This document shows, one piece after another, positions 14,755-22,182 of a stretch of DNA of 64,000 nt. The position numbers were made by a program, and so were the translations under genes. Positions within the stretch are counted from its first letter, which is position 1, and each line of letters opens with the position of its first letter. Location: positions 2,480,001 through 2,544,000 of the forward strand of contig NZ_JAMZEC010000001.1 of assembly GCF_024172185.1 (NCBI RefSeq), in the 5' to 3' direction. Below the pieces are notes generated by a model. It ran no database searches. It was not told the origin of the DNA and saw only the letters and a list, made by a program, of their open reading frames with translations. The DNA is from Nonomuraea roseoviolacea subsp. carminata. Lineage in GTDB: Bacteria; Actinomycetota; Actinomycetes; Streptosporangiales; Streptosporangiaceae.

Positions 14755-16337
14755 CGGGCGGCGACGAGCCCGCGCCCGCGCGGGTTCAGGCCAAGGTCGG
14801 CGCGGCCGTGCTCGCCGGGATCGGGCCGCGCGGCGCCGAGGGGAATCACGGCGCGCGACCTCACTCCGACGGCGGCGCCGGCGCGCGATCACGATCGGAG
14901 GAGACCGTGGACGTGCGGTTTCCCTTCGAGGGGACCGTCGGCCTGTGGGAGCTGCTTGACGACATGGCCGCCGCGCCGAGGCTGGTCGTGGGCGACGAGC
15001 GGGTACGGGCGTTCCTCGTGGACGTCGGGCGGAGGTTGCGGGCGCCCGAGGTGGCGCGGCGGCATCCCGAGCTGGCGTCCCTGGGATTCTTCCTGCGGCG
15101 GAGCGAGCTGGAGCGAGCGGCGGGCCCACTGCCCGGCGCGGCGGGCTCGCTGCCCGGCGCGGCGGGAGTAGGCGGGGCCGGGGAGTTCGTGCGGGTGCCG
15201 CGCGGGTTGGTGTTCCATGTCGCTCCGGCGAACGTCGACACCGTCTTCGTCTACTCCTGGGCCCTTTCCGCCCTCATGGGCAACCGCAACGTCGTCCGGC
15301 TGTCGGCACGCGCGGGCGGCACGGCCCAGGCGATCCTCACGATCATGCGGGACGCGCTCGACGACGCCGATCCCGTCGTGGCCCGCACCCAGCGCATCGT
15401 CTCCTACGGCCACCCCAGGCCAGGCGCTCGCAGGATCCCTGTCGAGCCGCCCCACAAGCAGCTCGAACACGCCTCCCCCGGCCATCACGCTTCCAGCGAT
15501 CACCATCAGGGCGAGCACTCCGGCAAGCCGCCCCGGACCAGCCCCGTCACGCACCCCGAGCCCGTCGCCCCCGCCGACGCCGGTTCCGGGGGTGCGGCGG
15601 GGCCCACCGCGGTGCTGTCGGCGGCGTGCGACCTGCGGGTGATCTGGGGCGGCGACCGTACCGTGAACGAGATCCGCCGGCACCCGCTGGCCCCCCACGC
15701 GCGTGACCTCACCTTCCCCGACCGGTCGTCGTTCGCGGTGATACGCGCGCGGGCGTGGCTGGAGGCGACGCCCGTGACGCGGGAGACGGTGGCCGACAGG
15801 TTCGCGATCGACGCGTACTGGTTCGACCAGGCCGCCTGCTCCTCCCCCGGCACCGTCTTCTGGGTGGGCTCCCCCATCGAGTGCGCCATGGCCCGCGACG
15901 GGTTCGCCGCCTGCCTGGCGGAGGCCGTGGCCCGGCGCGGGTGGACGGTGGGCACGGCGATGGCCGTCGAGAAGCGGGTGGCCGCGTACGGGCTGGCGGC
16001 CGACGGTGTGGCGGACGCGGTCGAGTTCCATGGGAACGTCCTGGCCCAGGTGATCCTGACGTCGCCCGGCGCGATCCCGCGGCGGTGGCTCGGCACGGGG
16101 ACGTTCGCGCACGCCCGGATCGGCTCGCTCGATGAGCTGGCGGACGTGGCGCGTCGGAAGGATCAGACGCTGACGCACTTCGGGTTCGACCGCGATGAGC
16201 TGGCCGGGCTGGCTCGGGCGCTCGGCGGGCGCGGGGTGGACAGGATCGTGCCGATCGGGAACGCGCTGGGGTTCCACCGGGTGTGGGACGGCGTCGATTT
16301 GCCGGCCGAACTCTCCCGCCTGATCACCGTCCGGTGA
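14751..16337 (+). CDS. LuxC-like acyl reductase with in-frame inserts
   Basis: A 528-residue member of the LuxC acyl-CoA/acyl-protein reductase family, which reduces an enzyme-bound acyl thioester to an aldehyde with NADPH. VFHVAPANVDTVFVYSW, VIWGGDRTVNEIR (nucleotide binding) and DQAACSSPGTVFWVG with the catalytic C363 are intact. Three low-complexity stretches are unusual: a ~45-residue N-terminal extension, a PGAAG duplication near residue 125, and a ~58-residue His/Pro-rich insert at about 223-282 between SYGH and TAVLSAACD. The 3' end is 3 bp from the convergent rph gene. Confidence 0.87.
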   Translation: MTGGDEPAPARVQAKVGAAVLAGIGPRGAEGNHGARPHSDGGAGARSRSEETVDVRFPFEGTVGLWELLDDMAAAPRLVVGDERVRAFLVDVGRRLRAPEVARRHPELASLGFFLRRSELERAAGPLPGAAGSLPGAAGVGGAGEFVRVPRGLVFHVAPANVDTVFVYSWALSALMGNRNVVRLSARAGGTAQAILTIMRDALDDADPVVARTQRIVSYGHPRPGARRIPVEPPHKQLEHASPGHHASSDHHQGEHSGKPPRTSPVTHPEPVAPADAGSGGAAGPTAVLSAACDLRVIWGGDRTVNEIRRHPLAPHARDLTFPDRSSFAVIRARAWLEATPVTRETVADRFAIDAYWFDQAACSSPGTVFWVGSPIECAMARDGFAACLAEAVARRGWTVGTAMAVEKRVAAYGLAADGVADAVEFHGNVLAQVILTSPGAIPRRWLGTGTFAHARIGSLDELADVARRKDQTLTHFGFDRDELAGLARALGGRGVDRIVPIGNALGFHRVWDGVDLPAELSRLITVR

Positions 16338-16340
16338 GCG

Positions 16341-18986
16341 CTAGGGCAGGATCTCGACGTACCCGTTCGTCCCGTTCACCCTGATCCGCTGCCCATCACG
16401 GATCAGCCGGGTGGCGTGCTCCACCCCCACGACCGCCGGCAGGCCGTACTCCCGGGCGATCACCGCGCCATGCGTCATCAGGCCGCCCACCTCCGTCACC
16501 AGGCCCTTGATCCTCACGAACACGGGCGACCAGCTCGGATCGGTGTACGCGGTGACCAGGATGTCGTCCGCTTCGAGATCGGCCTCGGTCATGTCCAGGA
16601 TGACGCGGGCGCGTCCCTCGACGGTCCCGGCCGACACCGGCAGGCCGGCCAGGGCGTCGGCCGGCACGTCCTGGCGCCGGTAGGACCCGGCGACGGCCTC
16701 GCCGTCCGAGGTGAGCACCCTGGGCGGCGTGAGCGCCTGGTACGCGCCGAACTCCTGCTTGCGCCGGCGGATGAGCCCGTCATCGACCTGTCCGGTGCGT
16801 ACGGCGTCGTGAAACTCCTGGAACCTGAGGTAGAAGACGTCCTCCCGGTCTCGGAGCGCGCCGGCCCGCACGAGGCGATCGGCCTCCTCCAGCAGCGCCC
16901 GCTTGTAGAGGAAGTAGCGGCTGACCTTGAAGTACTTGGGATACTCCCGGTACCCGGCGAAGGTCCGCAGGCGGTCGATCATCGCCTTGGTCTCGTCGGC
17001 TTTGCGCTCCCCGTCCGGCAGGGCCCGCAGGCGCTCCAGCAGCTCCTGTTCCTTCTTCCGCGCTTCCTGCCGCCCGTGCTCGAAGCGCCGCCGGCCGGCG
17101 CCGGGCTCGGCGTTGTCGATGTTGCCGAGGATCACGGGCACGAGGGTGGTGGGGCGCTCGCTCCAGCGCGGCCGCGTGATGTCGATCTCACCGACGCAGC
17201 GCATGCCGTACTTGTCGAGGTAGGCCCGGATCGCGTCGCGCGCCTCGCGCCCGCCCGCGAGTTCGGGCAGCCGGTCGAGGAAATCGTCGTCCTCGACGTC
17301 CCGCAGGAAGGCCACCACCTCCGGATGTGGGCGGATCGCATCCGCGACGTCCAGGAGCGCGAGTCCCATCTCCGAGGTGACATTGTCGGGGACGGACTGG
17401 GTGAGGACGTCGGCCGCGTTCTCCTCGCCCAGCCACGTGCGCAGCTCCCGGTTGAGCCACCACGCCGCCTCCATCGCCGCCACGATCACCTGGAGGCTCC
17501 GCGGCTCGAACAGGAGCCGCTGGAGTTCCTGGAGGTCCTCCAGGATGAAGTCGAACAGGTCCGATCCGTGCTTGCGCTTGATGTCGCGTCCGACGGCGGC
17601 CAGGGACGCCCGGCTGCGCGCGATCAGCTCCTCGACGATGGCCGGATCGGTCTCGACCGGCGCCGGCGCGCCACCGGCGGGCGGCCCGCCGGCGCCGTCC
17701 TCCGGCGGCTGCGGGACGAAGTCGCCGCGGTCGAGGACGGTCTCCAGCGCGTCCTTGATCAGCGGATCGGACCTTCCCAGGGTCTCCAGGAGTGCGTCGC
17801 GGCCGGCCGGCGACGCCAGGCCCGCGGTGACGTCGACGAACAGCCTCCCGCCGGCCTCGGCCATCGGCCGTGGCGTGGTGAGCTGCCAGACGGACAGGCC
17901 CAAAGGCTTCATCGGGTCGGTCATCATCTGCTGGTGACCGACGGAGACGTAGACGTGGTCACCTCCGTCGCCGGCCTCCGGGATGGGGAACAGCGTCGTG
18001 ATCGGCCGGCTCTGCACGATCTGGAAGTCGCCGTCGACCAGGCACCACTCGATGTCCTGGGGCCGGCCGAAGTGCGCCTCGATCCGCCGGCCCAGCCGCG
18101 TGAGCCGCACGACCTGCGCATCGGTCAGCGCCGGCCGCCGCTGGGACTCCGGCTCGATCGCCTGCCGCCGCGTCCCGCCGTCCGGCGAAGCGAGGATGGC
18201 CAGGTGCTTGGCGCCGACCGTCCTGTCGACGACCTCGCCGTCCCGCACCTTGTAGACGTCGGCGTTCACCAGACCGGAGACCAGGGCCTCGCCGAGGCCG
18301 AAGCCGGCCTCCACGCTGGAGACCTTCCGGTTCGACGTGACGGGGTCGGCGGTGAACAGGATGCCGGACGCGTCCGGCGCGACCATCCGCTGCACGACCA
18401 CGGCCATGGTGACCTTGCGATGGTCGAAGCCGTTCCGCAGGCGGTAGGTCACGGCTCGCTCGGTGAAGAGCGAGGCCCAGCACGATCTGACGTGTTCGAG
18501 GATCGCCGCGGGTCCCACGACGTTCAGGTACGTGTCGTGCTGGCCCGCGAAGGAGGCCGTCGGCGAGTCCTCGGCCGTGGCGCTGGACCGGACGGCGTAG
18601 GCGGTCTTCTCGTTCAGGCGGGCGAGCGGGCGAGTGATCGCCTCCGCCACGTCGTCGGGGACGGGGATCCGCTCGACGACCTCGCGGATCTCGGCGCTGA
18701 GCGCGGCGATCGCGTCCCGGTCGTCCGGGCCCAGGCGCGACAGCCGGTCGAGCCGGTCGTCCAGCGACGGCGCGTCCGCCATGGTCCGCCGGAAGGCGTC
18801 CGTCGTCACGCAGTAGCCGGCCGGCACGTGGATGCCGTCGATCCGGGCGAGCTCCCCCAGGTTCGCGCCCTTCCCCCCGACGACCGCGAGCCGGCTCCGG
18901 TCGATCTCCTCGAAGTCCAGCACGTAGCGACCGAGCGAGAAGGGCGTCGTCACACTGCTGTCCGTGTCAACCACTGTTTCCCCCAT
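16341..18986 (-). CDS. rph: Rifampicin phosphotransferase (Rph)
   Basis: An 881-residue PEP-synthase-like protein close in size to known Rph enzymes (~868 aa). Rph inactivates rifamycins by moving the beta-phosphate of ATP to the ansa-chain hydroxyl through a swivelling His domain. The N-terminal ATP-binding domain has VVGGKGANLGELAR, AVRSSATAEDSPTASFAGQ and DIEWCLVDG. A central drug-binding domain follows. The C-terminal domain has GGLMTHGAVIAREYGLPAVV with H839 as the phospho-His. The start ATG at 18986 fits family length; the frame is open to 19172. An RAE palindrome upstream supports the function. PEP synthase is less likely. Confidence 0.9.
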   Translation of the reverse strand: MGETVVDTDSSVTTPFSLGRYVLDFEEIDRSRLAVVGGKGANLGELARIDGIHVPAGYCVTTDAFRRTMADAPSLDDRLDRLSRLGPDDRDAIAALSAEIREVVERIPVPDDVAEAITRPLARLNEKTAYAVRSSATAEDSPTASFAGQHDTYLNVVGPAAILEHVRSCWASLFTERAVTYRLRNGFDHRKVTMAVVVQRMVAPDASGILFTADPVTSNRKVSSVEAGFGLGEALVSGLVNADVYKVRDGEVVDRTVGAKHLAILASPDGGTRRQAIEPESQRRPALTDAQVVRLTRLGRRIEAHFGRPQDIEWCLVDGDFQIVQSRPITTLFPIPEAGDGGDHVYVSVGHQQMMTDPMKPLGLSVWQLTTPRPMAEAGGRLFVDVTAGLASPAGRDALLETLGRSDPLIKDALETVLDRGDFVPQPPEDGAGGPPAGGAPAPVETDPAIVEELIARSRASLAAVGRDIKRKHGSDLFDFILEDLQELQRLLFEPRSLQVIVAAMEAAWWLNRELRTWLGEENAADVLTQSVPDNVTSEMGLALLDVADAIRPHPEVVAFLRDVEDDDFLDRLPELAGGREARDAIRAYLDKYGMRCVGEIDITRPRWSERPTTLVPVILGNIDNAEPGAGRRRFEHGRQEARKKEQELLERLRALPDGERKADETKAMIDRLRTFAGYREYPKYFKVSRYFLYKRALLEEADRLVRAGALRDREDVFYLRFQEFHDAVRTGQVDDGLIRRRKQEFGAYQALTPPRVLTSDGEAVAGSYRRQDVPADALAGLPVSAGTVEGRARVILDMTEADLEADDILVTAYTDPSWSPVFVRIKGLVTEVGGLMTHGAVIAREYGLPAVVGVEHATRLIRDGQRIRVNGTNGYVEILP

Positions 18987-19062
18987 GTACGTCATCACAT
19001 CGCGCGTGATGCTGTTGATGTCGACGGCGTCCGTTCCGGTGGGTGATTCTGCGGTACGACCC

Positions 19063-19081
19063 GGGTCTTGCCGCAAGCCCC
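19063..19081 (-). promoter_or_regulatory. Rifamycin-associated element (RAE)-like palindrome upstream of rph
   Basis: On the minus strand the site reads GGGGCTTGCGGCAAGACCC. Its core CTTGC-N-GCAAG is a perfect palindrome and matches the RAE reported upstream of rifamycin-inactivating genes in actinomycetes. It ends 76 bp before the rph ATG. Its TTGCGG could serve as a -35 box, with CAGAAT 19 bp downstream. Confidence 0.8.
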
Positions 19082-19160
19082 CCACCCCGCTATACGTTGA
19101 AAGTGGCGGGGAGGGCGCGGGCGCACGCGGGGCACGGGGTTTGGCCATAAGGTGGCCCTT

Positions 19161-19838
19161 GTGCTGATTCACGGCTTACTGGTGACGTCACTGGTGATGA
19201 GCGGCGCCCCGGCCGCGGGGGCGAAGGCGCGGGTCAACTGCGCGAAGGTGACCTGCCTCGCGCTGACCTTCGACGACGGTCCGGGCAAGCACACGGGCAC
19301 CCTGCTGGACGTGCTCAAGCGCGAGCACGTGCCGGCCACGTTCTTCCTCATGGGCAAGCACGTGGAGGAGCTCCCGAAGGTCGTCAGGCGGACCATGGCC
19401 GAGGGGCACGCGATCGGCAACCACACCTACTCGCACCCCTCGTTGCCGACCCTGCTCGACCAGGAGATCATCGACGAGATCCGGCTCACCCAGGACGCCA
19501 TCCAGGGAGTGACCGGCCGCCGGCCGCGGATGTTCCGGCCCCCGTACGGGCATACCGACGACCGGGTGCTGGGGCTCGCCGGCTCCCAGGACCTCTCGCA
19601 GGTGCTGTGGACGGGCACGACGCTCGACTGGAAGCTGCGCGACTCAGCGAAGATCAAGGCGACGGTGCTGCGGCTCGCCAAGCGCAACGGCGTGATCCTC
19701 ATGCACGACACGGTCCCGCAGACGGTCCAGGCCATGCCGGCGATCATCAAGGAGCTGAAGAAGCGCGGCTACCACCTGGTGACCGTCCCCACCCTGCTCG
19801 GCGGCAGGACGCCGGACGCGGGTGTGAGTTTTCCCTAG
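19161..19838 (+). CDS. Secreted polysaccharide deacetylase (NodB domain, CE4)
   Basis: A ~225-residue protein with a short hydrophobic N-terminus ending in AGAKA, likely a signal peptide. The CE4 motifs are complete: LTFDDGPG (catalytic and metal Asp), NHTYSH (metal His pair), RPPYGHTD and VILMHDT. It probably removes N-acetyl groups from peptidoglycan or another extracellular glycan. GTG 19161 is preferred because AAGGTGG lies about 7 nt upstream; GTG 19152 is the longer option. It is divergent from rph. Confidence 0.87.
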   Translation: MLIHGLLVTSLVMSGAPAAGAKARVNCAKVTCLALTFDDGPGKHTGTLLDVLKREHVPATFFLMGKHVEELPKVVRRTMAEGHAIGNHTYSHPSLPTLLDQEIIDEIRLTQDAIQGVTGRRPRMFRPPYGHTDDRVLGLAGSQDLSQVLWTGTTLDWKLRDSAKIKATVLRLAKRNGVILMHDTVPQTVQAMPAIIKELKKRGYHLVTVPTLLGGRTPDAGVSFP

Positions 19839-19893
19839 TTCGCGGTAGTAAGCAGGTCGGGGCGCCGGCCCCGGCAGCCGGGATTGGGAGCAC

Positions 19894-21414
19894 ATGCTGA
19901 CGGAGACCGCGAAGCCATCGCGCTGGGCGACGCTCGCGACCTTCCTCGCCATCCAGGCCGTGCTCGTGGGTTGGTGGCTCGCGTACTATCCGGGCCTGTT
20001 CAGCCGCGACTCGGTGCTGTACCTGAGCCACACCATGGTCGGCCCGTGGGTGAGCGACCACTCGGTGACCTACGACGCGCTGCTGTGGCTGAGCGTGCGC
20101 CTGACCGGCGACATCGGCGCGGTCACGCTGCTGCAGACGACCGCCATGGCCGCCACCCTCGCCTACCTGGCCGCCGCGCTGAAGGCGCTCGGCGCTCCTC
20201 GGCTGGCGACGACGGCCGTGGCCGTGCTGCTGCCGTTCCTGCCTCCGGTGGGGGCGTTCTCGGTGGCGCTGTGGAAGGACGTGCCGTTCACGCTGTGCGC
20301 GGTCGCGATCGCGGCGTCCTGCGCGGGCCTCGCGGCGGCCCGGCGCGTCACCGCGTGGCGGCTGGCGGGCCTCGGGGCGCTCATGCTGGCGCTCGGGCTG
20401 TTCCGGGCGAACGGCTTCCTCATCGTGGGCGTCGCCGTGGTCGTGCTGCTGGTCGTGGTGAAGGGCGCGCGGGTACGGCTGGCGGTGACCGGGCTGGTCG
20501 CGGCGGCGGTGCCGCTGCTGCTGACGAACCTCGTGCTGCCGCGCGTGGGCATCGAGGCCCCGTCGAAGACGTACGTCTACCACACGGCGTTCGGCGACAT
20601 CGCGGTCCTCTACCGGGAGCACCCGGAGCTGTTCGGCGACCGCGACCGGACGCTCATGACCTCCGTCGCCCCCCTGTCGCGGTGGAGCGAGGGCGGCACC
20701 TGCTACACGATCAACCCGCTGATCTGGCGGCGCGACTTCAGCTGGCAGCAGGCCGACCGGCACGCCGGCGAGCTGCTGGACCTGTGGCGGCGGCTGCTCA
20801 CGCAGCGGCCCCTGGACGTCGTGGACGCCCGCCTGTGCCGGGGCTCGATCGCCTGGAACCCGGTGGAGGACGCCTGGGCCGTGGGCGGGCAGACGTACCA
20901 CTTCTCGCGCCGGCCGAGCGCCGAGACGTACGTCGGCCCGAACAAGGTGCCCGACTACCCGCAGCGGTGGATGTTCTCGCTGCGGCCGAAGTCGGAGCAC
21001 CTGCACCGGGTGGCCGACTCGTGGCTGGTGACCACGGCCGAGCCGGGCTACGACTGGTGGCTGTGGCGGGGCGCGACGTGGGCGTACCTGGCGTACGTCG
21101 CGGCGGGGCTGGCGGCGTGGGCGCTGCGCAACAGGTACGTGCCGGCGGTGGTGGCGGTGGTGGCCGGGCAGCAGCTCGCGGTGCTGGCCAACATCTCGGC
21201 GCAGGACTACCGGTACATGGCCACGCCGATCTTCGTCGGGATGCTCATGCTGCCGCTGCTGGTCGGCAGCCTGGTACGGGGGCTGCTCGGGAGGAGGCGA
21301 CCGGCCGCCGAACCGGCCGGGAGCGCCGGACCGCCGGAGAGCGCTGAAACACCCGAGAGCGCCGAGCCCGCCGAACCCACCGAGCGCTCCGACGCGCTCC
21401 CAGACAACGAATAA
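19894..21414 (+). CDS. Multi-spanning membrane protein, GT-C/DUF6020-like
   Basis: A 506-residue protein with about nine to eleven hydrophobic spans (for example residues 13-33, 70-95, 105-125 and 150-200). An early SRDSVLYL acidic loop and a large extracytoplasmic region at about 220-390 resemble lipid-linked-sugar GT-C transferases. A hydrophilic C-terminal tail carries PESAE/PAEP repeats. It may glycosylate envelope polymers. It follows the deacetylase by 55 bp and has a GGGAG site before ATG 19894. No specific function is assigned. Confidence 0.65.
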   Translation: MLTETAKPSRWATLATFLAIQAVLVGWWLAYYPGLFSRDSVLYLSHTMVGPWVSDHSVTYDALLWLSVRLTGDIGAVTLLQTTAMAATLAYLAAALKALGAPRLATTAVAVLLPFLPPVGAFSVALWKDVPFTLCAVAIAASCAGLAAARRVTAWRLAGLGALMLALGLFRANGFLIVGVAVVVLLVVVKGARVRLAVTGLVAAAVPLLLTNLVLPRVGIEAPSKTYVYHTAFGDIAVLYREHPELFGDRDRTLMTSVAPLSRWSEGGTCYTINPLIWRRDFSWQQADRHAGELLDLWRRLLTQRPLDVVDARLCRGSIAWNPVEDAWAVGGQTYHFSRRPSAETYVGPNKVPDYPQRWMFSLRPKSEHLHRVADSWLVTTAEPGYDWWLWRGATWAYLAYVAAGLAAWALRNRYVPAVVAVVAGQQLAVLANISAQDYRYMATPIFVGMLMLPLLVGSLVRGLLGRRRPAAEPAGSAGPPESAETPESAEPAEPTERSDALPDNE

Positions 21415-21436
21415 ATTTTGCGGACTCCGCATATTT
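21412..21436. promoter_or_regulatory. Palindrome upstream of the tetR gene (candidate operator)
   Basis: TGCGGACTCCGCA (21419-21431) is a perfect 6-bp inverted repeat around one base, with AT-rich flanks that extend the symmetry. It begins at the stop of the membrane-protein gene and lies 30 bp before the TetR start, so it may be an autoregulatory operator or a short terminator. Confidence 0.45.
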
Positions 21437-21460
21437 GCCTAGCCCGCAAGATTATGTATC

Positions 21461-22090
21461 GTGGAGATCGTGGGAAGTGACGATCGTGAGCGCACGGGTC
21501 TGCGTGAACGCAAGAAGCGAGAGACGCGCATCGCGCTGAGCTGGGCCGCCATCCAGCTCACCGTGGAGCGCGGGTGGGACAACGTACGCGTGGAGGACAT
21601 CGCCGCCGCGGCGGGCGTCTCCCCTCGTACCTTCAACAACTATTTCTCCAGCAAGGGAGAGGCGATCGCGGCCCGGCACGTCGAGCGGGCCCACGCGATC
21701 GCGGCCGAGCTGCGCGCACAGCCGGCCGACAAACCGCTGTGGGATGCCATCACCGACGCGGCGCTCTCCCAGTTCGCGCTCGGCCTCGACCCGCAGGGTG
21801 ATACGTCCGACGAGCGGGCGGCGGGGCTCAGGGTGATGCTCGGCGAGCCGGCGTTGCAGGCCGAGTTCGCCAAGGCGTACATGGCCGCGGAGGCCGAGTT
21901 CGCCGAGGTGATCGCCGAGCGCACGGGCACCGACGTCACCACCGACCTGTACCCCGGGCTCGTCGCGGGCGCCATCGGCGCGGCCATCTCGGCGGTCACC
22001 CGGCAGCGGATGCACACCCCTGACGCGCCCATGGAGGAGCTGATCCGCGAGGCGTTCGGCCGGCTCGCCGCCGGACTCACCGCCCCGTAG
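21461..22090 (+). CDS. TetR-family transcriptional regulator
   Basis: A 209-residue regulator. The N-terminal HTH has TRIALSWAAIQLTVERGW, VEDIAAAAGVSPRTFNNYF and SSKGEAIAARH (about residues 22-70), and the rest is the ligand domain. GTG 21461 is used; GTG 21470 is possible. It sits 92 bp before the FAD monooxygenase and probably controls it and itself. The ligand is unknown. Confidence 0.9.
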   Translation: MEIVGSDDRERTGLRERKKRETRIALSWAAIQLTVERGWDNVRVEDIAAAAGVSPRTFNNYFSSKGEAIAARHVERAHAIAAELRAQPADKPLWDAITDAALSQFALGLDPQGDTSDERAAGLRVMLGEPALQAEFAKAYMAAEAEFAEVIAERTGTDVTTDLYPGLVAGAIGAAISAVTRQRMHTPDAPMEELIREAFGRLAAGLTAP

Positions 22091-22127
22091 CCCCGCCACA
22101 AACTCACAAGATCCCACATCGTACGAA

Positions 22128-22144
22128 GCCCGGCGCCGCCGGGC
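22128..22144 (+). terminator. Short hairpin between tetR and the monooxygenase gene
   Basis: GCCCGGC-GCC-GCCGGGC, a perfect 7-bp stem, lies 38 bp after the tetR stop and 38 bp before the monooxygenase start. No U-tract follows. It may be a terminator or leader structure. Confidence 0.4.
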
Positions 22145-22182
22145 CGATGCGTCATGCCCTTGCGACGATCAGGAGGATCGCC

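Noticed and set aside
13618-16337. Bioluminescence (lux) operon
   Set aside because: luxA and luxB are absent; the LLM gene at 37448 is an F420-type oxidoreductase, distant and unlinked.
16416-19046. An 876-codon plus-strand frame opposite rph
   Set aside because: It is antisense to a full-length rph with all catalytic motifs and reads as low-information sequence.
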